A stretch of 64,000 nt of DNA from Escarpia spicata (Eukaryota > Annelida > Polychaeta > Sabellida > Siboglinidae), in contig OZ023205.1 of NCBI GenBank assembly GCA_963995525.1, positions 54,418,663 to 54,482,662 of the forward strand, given 5' to 3'. The notes beneath the pieces are model-generated. The model worked only from the letters and a program-made list of their open reading frames with translations, was not told the DNA's origin and searched no databases. A program made the translations under genes and the position numbers. Positions 50,483 through 61,344 of the stretch are shown in pieces. Positions within the stretch are counted from its first letter, which is position 1. Every line of letters begins with the position of its first letter.

Positions 50483-50833
50483 ATGAACAACATGACTAGT
50501 GATAACGTCCGACAAGGGATTTTGCGATCGAAGGCGCAGCCTTCTCCGGCTATGGGACCACTCGACCTCTCGACCCAGACAATCAACCCGGACCAACAGT
50601 CAACGACCAGTTCAACGACCAGTTCGACGACCAGTTCAACGACCAGTTCAACGACCAGTCCGATGACCAGTTTGACGATCAAAACAATTTCGTCTCTGTC
50701 ATCAGCTCCGTCAACCAACCCAACCATCAACCTGACGCCATCACCTCCGGCGAAGCGTCAGAAGCTTTTGCCTCGTTATACTTGCTGTATGTGTGGCAGT
50801 ACCTTCAAGTATAAAGATGATTACCGACGATAG
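50483..50833 (+). pseudogene. Left-arm copy of the RPA-like gene 5' half
   Basis: An ATG-started frame of 116 codons, identical in sequence to the minus-strand frame 51622-51272. It encodes a Ser/Thr-rich low-complexity leader (STTS repeats), PPAKRQK as a possible nuclear signal, then the first half of a zinc ribbon (RYTCCMCGSTF). It runs out of the arm before the OB fold; the loop follows in the wrong orientation. So this copy is the truncated partner of the full gene on the minus strand. Confidence 0.75.
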
Positions 50834-51622
50834 GGGACATTTGCAATGCAAACGACACGGTTTTCGTGAAGCTGCTCGGTCATAGTCTCGTCTCTTGTCT
50901 CGTCGGTACTCTCGTGCGGGGTGTCATCCGAAGTCTCGTGACACATATCGGTCATAGTCTCGTGTGATGTGATATCCGTAGTCTCGTGTGATGTGTCATC
51001 CGTATGTGAGTGATCAGACACGAAGGATGAGTGATTTGAGTGATTTGTTAATCGGGATCGAGTTCCCGTCAACGAGTTCAGTTTGTAAGTCTGCATCGTT
51101 TCGTCCATAACAGCAAACGCCTCGGCATTCACGTCTAGGAGAAGAGTCATACACTGGTCGAATAAAGTCAGCCATATAGATCGACCCGTCGCTGTCTCGA
51201 CAAAGCGCATGCGCACCACGAAATGTACGTCAGAGGGAACGTAACCGTGTCGTTTGCATTGCAAATGTCCCCTATCGTCGGTAATCATCTTTATACTTGA
51301 AGGTACTGCCACACATACAGCAAGTATAACGAGGCAAAAGCTTCTGACGCTTCGCCGGAGGTGATGGCGTCAGGTTGATGGTTGGGTTGGTTGACGGAGC
51401 TGATGACAGAGACGAAATTGTTTTGATCGTCAAACTGGTCATCGGACTGGTCGTTGAACTGGTCGTTGAACTGGTCGTCGAACTGGTCGTTGAACTGGTC
51501 GTTGACTGTTGGTCCGGGTTGATTGTCTGGGTCGAGAGGTCGAGTGGTCCCATAGCCGGAGAAGGCTGCGCCTTCGATCGCAAAATCCCTTGTCGGACGT
51601 TATCACTAGTCATGTTGTTCAT
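50821..51622 (-). CDS. RPA1 C-terminal-like (zinc ribbon plus OB fold) protein, frame break inside
   Basis: Likely a single-stranded-DNA-binding protein. Frame 1 (ATG 51622, stop 51272): Ser/Thr-rich leader, basic PPAKRQK, then CCMC, the first zinc half-site. Frame 2 (open from above 51312, ATG 51288, stop 50821): GHLQCKRHGYVPSD with the second half-site as C-x2-H, VVRMRFVETATGRSIWLTLFD, then LLLDVNAEAF. This matches the order in the large RPA subunit's C-terminal OB fold, where a zinc ribbon is followed by an RFRV-DATG-W-T-FD strand pair and LLG-SA-EL. The tail is a His/Asp/Glu/Ser/Thr-rich repeat (variants of SHETTD), ending in sequence read antisense through the other arm. The two frames overlap by 41 bp and need a one-base shift to join. 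The break is identical in both arms. Known RPA-like proteins occur on Helitrons, but no Rep/helicase is present here. Alternatives: captured host RPA fragment, or two separate proteins. Confidence 0.6.
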
Positions 51623-52811
51623 CTTCCAAAATGTTCAACAGAACATAAAGTTCACGTGGGCGTGCCGAAAGATCACAGATTGTAGAGTAGAAAATTCAAA
51701 AGCACAGACTGCAGAGTTTTAACGATGTCACTGCATCATGACGTCACATAAAGTGGTGTTTGTGGTTCATGAAGTATCCGTCAGGGGGCTCTATTGCACG
51801 CAAGCGTGCAAGAGACAGGGGATGATACCTACATCCGGGTACTTTTCCTCTTCCTCTACTCAAACTCATTCCCTATGCTTTAACATGGGGAAAATCCCTA
51901 TGCTTTAACATGGGGAAAATCCCTATGCATTAACATGGGGATTTTCCCCATGTTAAAGCATAGGGATTTTCCCTATGCTTTAAGATGGGGTTCGCTCACT
52001 TGTCCACTAGGGGATGGTGTTTGTGGTTCATGAAGTATCCGTCAGGAGGCTCTATTGCACGCAAGCGTGCAAGAGATACGAATTTGGGCAGTACTTCTAC
52101 ATTTAGTTCACAACTTATCCGTCAGATGGCACCACTTGTAGTTCATGAACTATCCGCTAGGTGAATTTAGTTCACAAAAAATCCGCCAGGTGGTACTAAC
52201 AGTTAAACCAAGACGCACGAATTTGGACAGTACTCGAACATTCAGTTCGAAAATAATCCGCTAGGTGGCGCTAATGGTCAAACCAAGACAGACGAATTGG
52301 GGCAGTACTGAACGTTGGGCCATATATTTAGTTCACAAAAATCCGCCAGGTGGCGCTTCTGGCAAATAAAAATAAGTTTGAAAAAAATTCCGCTAGGTCG
52401 CGCAACCGGTAAGAATGTTTTCGTTCCGAGAAATTCCGACAGGTGGCGCTGTTTTGGTTCATGACATATTCGTCAGGTTGCGCCACCGGGACCTTGACAT
52501 TTGACCTTTGACCTTGACATGCATCCGGGACCTTTTGATCTTGGCCTATATTCGAGACATTGACCTTGACCTACATCCGGGACATTGACCTTTTGATCTT
52601 GACCTGTAGTCGGGACCTTGACCTATATCCGGGACATTGACCTTTGACCTACATACGGGCCATTGACCTACATCCAGGTACTTGACCTTGCCATTGACCT
52701 ACATCCGGGATCTTGACCTTGATCTACATCCGGGTACTTTTCCTCTTCCTCCCATCATTTTCCTCCCATCATAATCAAACCATACGCGGTACTTAATCTC
52801 CTTTACTACTC
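51242..52811 (-). repeat. Right arm of the palindromic element
   Basis: Inverted copy of 49452-50863, about 158 bp longer. Extra length lies in the small-palindrome cluster (51870-51985) and in the ACCTTGACCT-rich region (52490-52735), which has more repeat units than the left arm. Confidence 0.92.
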
Positions 52812-52816
52812 CCATG

Positions 52817-53606
52817 CAGTGGCGGATTAACCAGTATACATTATAGGCACGAGCCTGGGGCACACATAGGCCAGAAGTCCACGAAAATACCCGAGCATGT
52901 TTTTGTAGATTGAATATATTCCAGAAACCCAGTTGATAAACATGATTTGACCAATGATGGCTACTGCATACGTTTCACTGGTACGCCATTGGCGCAGTGA
53001 GTTTTGCAAACTAAGAATAATCTTGGTGTAGGCCCTGTATATGTTTTGTTATTTAATATACATTATCTAGATGTTATTACATAACTTGCTATAAAGTAAT
53101 GATCGTGACGTATCGTGGAGCAACGGGGAGGGGGGGGGCATCTGTCTGTCTATTTTCGGATCAATATGCGGAGGCGAGCGATCTTTTTGAGTATTGAAGC
53201 GTATCAAAGACTACCGGCGTTCCATGACGGGTCAGTCGCCCTTGCCGGCACTGTCACTTTTAGCCATATAATCGGAGATGATGCATTTATTCTCAGTTGA
53301 AGATATTATTGGTTCGTTTGCCATGAAGAAAATACGCAAGGTAAAACTGTAGACTACTCATCGCTAAGATGTGAGATGGTGTAAGTCGACTTCGACAATA
53401 TTATGACAATATTCGCGATCTGTAACTTGCAATGGTTAACTTTTTAAGGAGTGTTCTCGGATTAGCTTCATTGATGATTCATTCACGTACGTTATGCCCA
53501 TAGTCAATATACACTGTAGCTGTGTAAATATAAATAGTGAGATGTTAACTTGAATACTTTTGGTGTGGGCCTACATAGGACCCACGAAAGTCTTAAATCG
53601 CCACTG
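52817..53606. mobile_element. hAT-type miniature element, 790 bp
   Basis: The left end starts CAGTGGCGGATTAA (52817-52830); the right end, read on the minus strand, starts CAGTGGCGATTTAA (53606-53593). This terminus is characteristic of hAT transposons. Flanking 8-mers as they stand match 5 of 8 (CTCCCATG and ATTCCACG). If the palindromic element is removed, the left flank becomes ATCCCATG and matches 6 of 8. There is no transposase. A 61-codon frame at 53115-53300 has no domain. Non-autonomous and old. Confidence 0.75.
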
Positions 53607-54090
53607 ATTCCACGGTGTTGTTTACTCTAACATGAGACGCTATGATCGAGATAAAACATGTTATCATAATAATCTTACAGCAGACCTTGATCCAGAAAGC
53701 ACCGAAACTGGTGTAATTTAGCGTAAATATAACCTAGGAACCTGACGCAGAAGTGAATTTTACAGCGGCCCTAACGTCGGACTTACATGTTTTTTTTTAT
53801 ATTGCCATATTGGCTAATGGTCTGACCGGTGAAATCGCGCACGAGCAGCAGACCAAACTGTAAACATTGAGACACAACGTCTGAGAGATGACGAACGTGG
53901 AGCGTTTCCATGCACTGCAGACGAGCATTATAATAATATTCCGTTTAAGATTGTAGCAATCTGCGAAGTGTATTAGTTTACGAATTCGCTAATAGTTCAC
54001 AACAAAACACGATATGTAGCCTACTCGATGCCAACTTTTTTTATTTCAACTTAATGTGTGATGATGTTACGTTAGATCATGTACTGTATG
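53607..54090. other. Unique non-coding sequence
   Basis: Nothing recognised. Confidence 0.4.
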
Positions 54091-54612
<522 letters not shown>

Positions 54613-54990
54613 TCTATAATATTTCAATTCAATAGTATACTGTATACCTGCTTTTTTCATATATCATCATATTTTCTTTAAATTACCTTAAACTTTAGTT
54701 TAGAAAGACCTGTATGGGGCCCGGCTCCAAGTTGTCACTGAATGATCTAATATTAGCATTGTCGTTAAAGAACGTGCATCTTCGGTATCAACTGCTAGGA
54801 CTGTGTCCCATCCAGCGACATATTCGACCGTGCTAGAATCCCCAACATGTATTCATTGCTCAGCCATAGACGTCTCCACTGGCTCGGTGGAAGGATATGT
54901 GAACACTATTGCAAAGCTCCTACACAAAGCTAAACGACCTTGTTGAAAATGTATCGACATATGTTTATTATTCACGTGCGAGCATGCGTG
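54613..54990. other. Spacer between the two inverted compound arrays
   Basis: Unique sequence with no gene recognised. Confidence 0.4.
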
Positions 54991-55020
54991 CGTGCGTGCG
55001 TGTGTCAGATAGAGAGAGAG

Positions 55021-55080
<60 letters not shown>

Positions 55081-55289
55081 AGGGAGGGAGGGAGGGAGGG
55101 AGGGAGGGAGGGAGGGAGGGAGGAGGGAGGGAGGGAGGGAGGGAGGGAGGGAGGGAGGGAGGGAGGGAGGGAGGGAGGGAGGGAGGGAGGGAGGGAGGGA
55201 GGGAGGGAGGGAGGAGGGAGGGAGAGGGGAGAGAGAGAGAGAGAGAGAGACAGACAGAGAGAGACAGAGACAGAGAGAGATACAGAGAC

Positions 55290-55336
<47 letters not shown>

Positions 55337-55341
55337 GAGAG
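54991..55341. repeat. Compound purine array (GA)n-(GGGA)n-(GA)n-(GACA)n
   Basis: (GCGT)n at 54985-55002, (GA)n at 55011-55073, (GGGA)n at 55074-55222, then (GA)n/(GACA)n to 55341. The order of blocks is the reverse complement of the array at 54183-54601. Confidence 0.97.
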
Positions 55342-56424
55342 AGTGTCATATGAACATTTTAAAACAAGTAGGCCCCCAAAGGTGTAAATAGCTCCGCTTT
55401 GCCAGTCCAGTATTTATGAAATTAATCATGTTTCTGAAACACCTTTCATGACTGAAGGTAACGCATTCTTCTCCATATCATATATACAAATCAGAACAGA
55501 ATACAACCGATAACTGAACTTGAAACACATATCTTTCACATTTAAAAGTAACAAAATGTGTTCTGTTGACATTTAGTGAAAGCCTGTTCATGGTACATGA
55601 TCACCTTATTAATTGTTGCGGTTTGTGCAATGCTCATAGCGGCTGCCAGTCTGCCACCTAATTCGTCATGGTTTAGTCATTTAAGACATCTACAAATATA
55701 ATTTCAGTAGAAAAATTGTAACAATACCAATGCGAATATACGTTTAATACTAAAATGCTATAAAGGGTAGTTTACTAGCAAGAATGTACATACCTATAGT
55801 GTATTAGCAAAATATATGTTTTGTTATTAGGAAGTCGGCGTGCGATATATAAATGCAACCAGGGCGTTCACAAAGGTGAATTATACGAATTTTGGAGAAC
55901 CTTATATATAATTATTATTTATTACCGATCGTTACATATCATGTGACTATGTGTTCATAATAAACATGAGTGAGGCGTACGTATCGTGCACCTAAGTTAT
56001 AAACGAAGTAAAGTTGTTGAGTCGTCCTACAATATTTATTAAACTACGGGTGAGTCAATCTGGCTCAATTGGCACCTTGCTTTCCCCCTTCCCAGTGAGG
56101 TATTTTGTCACAAACAAAATTGAAACAAAGTGTAGGTTTGGGACGGTGTTTCTTTTATGTAACTGAAAGGATATTCAGTGGAACGTCATTACTAAATTAA
56201 AAATAAATGGAGCTGGAATAAGTATCTGTAATTTGGGTGACCTTAATATCACTTATTTGACATACATTCCGATCCATACATGTGTATAATGGTTCAAAAA
56301 CTTGACCATTATGACAACAACTGGTGTCGCACGAGGAGCTGCCATTTTTGTGAACTTTGCAGGTCAAGGTGAAGGTCGTGTTGCCTAATACCAATCTCAT
56401 TCTTGTGGAGGTGACTCTTGTCTA
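55342..56424. other. 3' flank of the SUSD2-like gene
   Basis: Holds the presumed 3' UTR of the minus-strand gene. A minus-strand AATAAA lies at 56035-56040, about 385 bp after the stop, and is a plausible polyadenylation signal. No other gene is seen. Confidence 0.4.
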
Positions 56425-58357
56425 CTAGTACTGGGATGGGACAAAGTTAGAGTAGTATCTTTGAGTCCATTCTCGCCCGGTGAACCGAGTGGCGACTCTC
56501 TGTCGTCTCGATGGTTCTCGAATGGTTTGGCGAGGCAACTTTCTGAAACGAGATACAATTGACATTCTATAATAAGACTGGAGAAGATTTATAACAGCTA
56601 GATGTGACATATGCACAAGCAAGCCTTTGAGTTAGCGACAGTTACAAATGTTGTAGTAATGTGTAGGTCACCCATATTATATAGGTTTGTTTTAAAACAT
56701 GTTCACAGTCAATTTAATATTTTTGATATCACTGTAATTATAATAATCTTATCTACAAGTTTGTTGCTGGATGTACACAGGAATTGTGGTATCGTGTTGA
56801 GTTATTGCCTTTTGAACATCGCGAATTATCAATATTGCATTATATCCGCCGCCGCATATTAAGCATTCGCGATGTTCAAAAGGTAATAACTCAAAAAGGA
56901 AAAACAAATCATAATTACATTCACGAGCATATTGATTTTGAAGATACGGTTATTGTCTTTACTGTGATATCGAAACATATTAAATCTCAGCAAGTTTGAA
57001 TATTCGCAATGTTCAAACGTCAAAAACTCAAAACGTAAAAAAAATCCTACGTGCGTCCAACGACACATTTAAAGGTAAGATTATTATCTTTACGATGATA
57101 TAAAAATATTAAATTCCGCAATTGCAATTTTAGGTACGGCCTGAAAACCAACCCGCATAGATGCGCACTATGCTAAATCCTAGCGGATCTAATTTCTTCT
57201 GAGTGCGGTGACGTAATTACGACCGCTAGGTGTCGCAAAAAAATGTGCAGAAAATGAACAGAAAAGCGCGACCAAAAGGGGCCTTGAACAGGTGAAGGAG
57301 GGGGATAAAAAATACATAAATATCAGGACACTATTTTTATAGTATATTTCATTTAGATTGGAAAATAAAAAGGTTCATTTCGCTAGGTCTTACAGTCACT
57401 GTCACATTCAACACATAAATGTTACGATTCCTATCAACGAGGATTTAGGAAAACTTGCGACGTACTTGGGGCGCCTGCGACAGAAGTAGGCGACAGCGAC
57501 GGGGATAAGGATGAGGACGATGGCTCCAGCGCCAACGACTCCCAGCACAATTACGATGTACCAGTTGAATGACTTGGACGAACGTTTCATTACAACTGAA
57601 AATGTCAACAGTGATGGTTATTGTGGTTGTATTGGTGGTGATGGTGGTGATGGTGGTGATGGTGGTGATGGTGGTGATGGTGGTGATGGTTGTAGTGGTT
57701 GCGGTGGTCTTGGTAGCGGCGGTGGTTGTAATGGTGGAGTTTGTAGAGGTTGTAGTAATTGGTTGTTGTAATTATTGTTGTGGTGGTGGTGTATTGGTTG
57801 CTGTAGTGATAATGGTTTCAGTGGTGGTTGTGGTGGTTGTGGTGGTTGTGGTGGTTGTGGTGGTTGTGGTGGTTGTGGTGGTTGTGGTGGTTGTGGTGGT
57901 TGTGGTGGTTGTGGTGGTTGCAGTGGTCTTGGTAGCGGTGGTGGTTGTATCGGTGGATTTTGTAGAGGTTGTAGTAATTGGTTGTAATTAATGCTGTGGT
58001 GGTGGTGGTGTATTGGCTGCTGTAGTGATAATGGTTGCAGTGGTGGTTGTGGTGGTTGCGGTGGTCTTGATGGCGGTGGTGGTTGCGGTGGTCTTGGTAG
58101 CGGTGGTGGTTGTATCGGTGGAGTTTGTAGAGGTTGTAGTAATTGGTTGTAATTATTGCTGTGGTGGTGGTGGTGTATTGGCTGCTGTAGTGATAATGGT
58201 TGCAGTGGTGGTGGTTGTGGGGATGGATGCATGGAGTGGTGGAAGTTGTGGTAGTTGTTGCTGTTGTTGCTGTTGTTGTGATGATGGTGGTGGTGGTGGT
58301 TGTTATTGTGGTGATGGTGATTGGGGTTGTATCATTAAATAGTGTTACGTAGTTTAA

Positions 58358-58444
<87 letters not shown>

Positions 58445-59605
58445 CTAACATCATGTCCGCTAAGATGTGTTTTAGTCAAACTTGAGTTAAAATTCCAGTC
58501 ATTTCTCTACAAGTAACCGCCTATTTTCAACATGACAACAGTGTTTCGAACATGTGTTAGAAAAGGCTTTAGTGTGTATTGAACCTAAGTTGAAAACACT
58601 GCAGTATTTTTTGTCGAACGGGACGAGTGTATTAAAGTGGTACACCAGCCTGTGTCAACAACGTTTATTTGTTCGAGTGACAAGACAATGACAAGATCGT
58701 CGCTACTTAGCAAGTCAACTAACCGACACATGCTGTCTCGGTACCGCTCCACGAGCCAGTTTGTGCGCACGTTCGTGTCGCTGAACCCTCTAGACGATAT
58801 CCGTCGTCGCTGAAGAACGCAACTGTTGATCCAGCAACGGGACTGGTACTGTTCTTCTTGCCGTTTTGCGGCGCGGCGATAAATCCGCAACTCACCACTG
58901 AAAACATGGCGACAAATATACGCGTGTTACCATCGGGTTGTTTTAAGGGAAATACATTTCATTGGTTAATTAAACTACTCTTTACAATACATTGCCACTG
59001 GATTGGAATGTTGCAGCATTGAATTTATTACTACAGTACATAATTGAGTTTTACGAGTCTGGTAATCTTAGAGATAAGTCAAGTAATGTTCAACAACATT
59101 GTTTCGCTAACATACATACAATAGTATAGTATGCATTGTATGAAATCACATTTGCAACAACGACCGCGTGAGTGTGTGTGTGAATGAGTGAGTGAGAGTG
59201 TGTGTGTGTGCGTGCGCGCGTGTGTAAATATACACTTAAAATAAACTTTAAAAATCGGACCATGATCACTACGACATGGACTAAAGCTGGTAACAATATA
59301 TTTATGTTCATTTGCCGACAACGTACGATTTAGAGTGCAGAAATTCGTTTACCACCACATACCTGTCTTCAAAGCTTCAACTATCACGGCATGCTCTTTA
59401 GCAGCGTCGGCCGACGCCAAAGCTAGCGTCTTCTTGCCCATGTCGGTGTAGTCGTAGATGCACTGCGCTGACCCGTCACACATCTCCGTCACTGTGTTGT
59501 CTGCAGGTGGAAGTTCAAACATCGGCTCAAAGGAGGGATTACTAAATGACGAACGGTTGAAGCCTTCATCGTAGAAAAACAACGATTCTTCAGCTGCCGT
59601 GTTCC
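56425..59605 (-). CDS. SUSD2-like sushi-domain membrane protein, last four exons
   Basis: Four minus-strand exons join in phase. Exon a, 59605-59363 (243 bp, phase 1-1): starts after TTTTCCACAG, ends before GTATGT, and reads EESLFFYDEG, FEPMFELPP and CDGSAQCIYDYTDMG, the segment that follows the VWD domain in SUSD2/mucin-4-like proteins. Exon b, 58897-58724 (174 bp, phase 1-1): one sushi (CCP) domain, CGFIAAPQNG to GSWSGTETAC. Exon c, 57595-57466 (130 bp): one membrane helix (WYIVIVLGVVGAGAIVLILI) and a CRRRP stop-transfer. Exon d, 56542-56425: basic 38-residue tail ending NFVPSQY and TAG. Introns are 465, 1128 and 923 bp. Human SUSD2 is a type I surface protein in cell adhesion; the order VWD, sushi, TM fits. 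Upstream AMOP/VWD exons are not found to 64000. The sushi domain lacks its second Cys (VAFFSDDGY). Function here is inferred from family only. Confidence 0.82.
56799..56892. repeat. 28-bp inverted repeat in an intron
   Basis: 56799-56826 and 56865-56892 are reverse complements with one mismatch (GAGTTATTGCC to ATCGCGAAT). A diverged third copy of the right arm lies at about 57001-57029 (TTCGCAATGTTCAAACGTCA). Located in the last intron of the SUSD2-like gene. Could be the end of a miniature element. Confidence 0.8.
57615..58325. repeat. GGT-rich minisatellite with higher-order units in an intron
   Basis: Built on GGT, GGTTGT and GATGGT steps. Three higher-order copies share GGTCTTGGTAGCGG (about 57709, 57929 and 58091), a TTTGTAGAGGTTGTAGTAAT block and a GCTGTAGTGATAATGG block. 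Spacing differs because the GGTTGTGGT runs between them vary in length. The minus-strand 204-codon Pro/His-rich frame is a compositional artefact within the intron between exons b and c. Confidence 0.93.
58362..58441. repeat. (TA)n microsatellite in an intron
   Basis: About 80 bp of (TA)n with one ACC interruption at about 58407, in the intron between the sushi and membrane exons of the SUSD2-like gene. Confidence 0.95.
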
Positions 59606-61340
59606 CTGTGGAAAATACGTACGTAATTATATTTTAATTAAAATATTGTTGGCTGACACAGTACAACACCAGTTTGGTATCAGTTGTAATTATATCGTCA
59701 TCAGCGACTGTTGGATCATCCTGAACTATGTGTATCTTAAATACCATTTGCGGGTAAATTGTGATAAAACATACGAGAGGTTTTCATGAAATGAACTCTG
59801 TTTCATGGAGTTCGTTATTTCAGTGATTAATATTGGGTATTCCTTATAGTTAAATAAATTATTATCGCCTTTGCGCCAAGCAACGAAAATCAACCAGCGA
59901 AGTCGCTGTGATGATAACGGATGCGCAATTATTAAATTGTATTAACATAAGGAATGTTACGAAACTGCGATAATCGATAGACATCCGGCGACTAAATATT
60001 TATGCCTAATTTTAACGGGGAGGCAGTAGGCTTTCCAATGGTATATGACAAAGCCATGGGTAGCTAATTATCGTAGACAGGCAACCGTTGATATTGCATA
60101 ACGTATGTGGGACGGCGCAACTTCGATTATATATCAGTTGACGTTGACTCTGTCTAAACGACGCTCCACACATACTGCATCAACTGACAGCTCCATGTCA
60201 TATCTCACGATGACCGGAATAAATTGTTCTTCCACGCTGTATTATGTATATAGAAATTAAATAGGTGCACAGTCACTGTTTATGACGTTCGCAGAATTGC
60301 AAAAGTTCGAATATTCATAGTTTGAGGTGTGACCTTGTTTGACCTTAGCTCCACGCTTACGACACCAGGTAACAGCTCCACAGCGTACGTCTTTTTGGCA
60401 CCAGTAATTTCAGATACAATAAGGCTCATACAATAGGCATATAACTACTATAACTCTTTACAGAACTAAAATACAGGTACTTAGCTTTGATCAGAACAGT
60501 TTACATTCATGTTTATTGTAAGTATATATCTTCTGGGATCAGATCAATCCTTTTCAAAAACATTCTAGCGTTATGCGATGAATATATTGACCAACCAAGG
60601 CCATTGTTCCAAATAGTGTACACATGGGTTTGTAGCAGGACCAAAAATAAATGTTTGATTCTAAATAATTAAGTTATATTTTATTATTATACATATAAAG
60701 AGGCATATTTTCCATAAATAGTTCAATGTAATATGTGTTACTTTTGTTATGACAATTACTTGAAGTCAAACTTGATTTTCATCGCGGGTTCAATCTCATG
60801 GACGCAATATTAGTACACTGCCTACAATTTAAGCATTTAACATTACATGTAAATGGAAAAATATTCTTCAATCATCTAGTATATATGCCATATAATATTA
60901 TATTGGAAACATTTGTTCCCGTCATGGTTACTTTGGTGATAGTTTTAGTGTAGTATATATATATATATATATATATACATACATACATTGCCCAATTGCG
61001 CAACAAATTGTATTGTTTTAGAAAACATATTCTTAACATTGACCATTACATGATGAAATGTATACATAATTGTAGAGATTTTATTAATAGGCCCATGTGG
61101 ACTAGCTGGGCTGTATCATTGTATATTATAAAATTCTTACTTTACATGTGTGTGTGTATGTGTGTGTGTGTGTGTGCGCGCGCGTGCGTGTGCGCGTGCG
61201 TGTGTGTAAGCCTAGAGTTTGTGGACATTGTGTTTTCTCAAGTGCCACATGCTCACGTAATATAACCATATCCCCGGTGAAGGGTTTGTAGAACTACGTC
61301 AAGAACACTTGCTGTATCCGCTCTATGTACTTGCCATCTT
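59606..61340. other. Intron or upstream region of the SUSD2-like gene
   Basis: No further exon could be identified on the minus strand. Small (TA)n/(CATA)n (60955-60990) and (GT)n/(GC)n (61145-61208) runs occur. Exon a opens in phase 1, so an upstream exon must exist, probably beyond the LINEs at 61.3-64 kb. Confidence 0.45.
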
Positions 61341-61344
61341 CCAG

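Larger units (their letters stand above)
49452..50863 (+). repeat. Left arm of the palindromic element
   Basis: Pairs with 51242-52811 in inverted orientation. From about 50240 inward the arms are almost identical (I see one or two substitutions). The outer part is clearly more diverged, with substitutions and indels in the GCGCCACCT region. Confidence 0.92.
49448..52815. mobile_element. 3.36 kb palindromic element with RPA-like gene
   Basis: The left arm 49452-50863 and right arm 51242-52811 are inverted copies around a centre near 51052; the loop is 50864-51241. Termini begin GAGTAGTAAAGGAG on both strands, and the element is flanked by CCAT on both sides (49448-49451 and 52812-52815), a probable 4-bp target duplication (CCCAT if one terminal base is shared). 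From outside in, each arm holds: terminal 60 bp; GTCAAGGTCCCGGATGTAG-type repeats; a region of repeated GCGCCACCT motifs; nested short palindromes; a leader with TGACGTCA; and the 5' half of an RPA-like gene, whose 3' half is in the loop. The right arm is about 158 bp longer. No transposase is visible. TIR and target duplication argue for a DNA transposon, perhaps non-autonomous. No superfamily is assigned. Confidence 0.85.

Noticed and set aside
57618..58232. 204-codon Pro/His-rich minus-strand frame
   Set aside because: It lies in the intron between two phase-matched exons and is only the translation of a GGT-type minisatellite.
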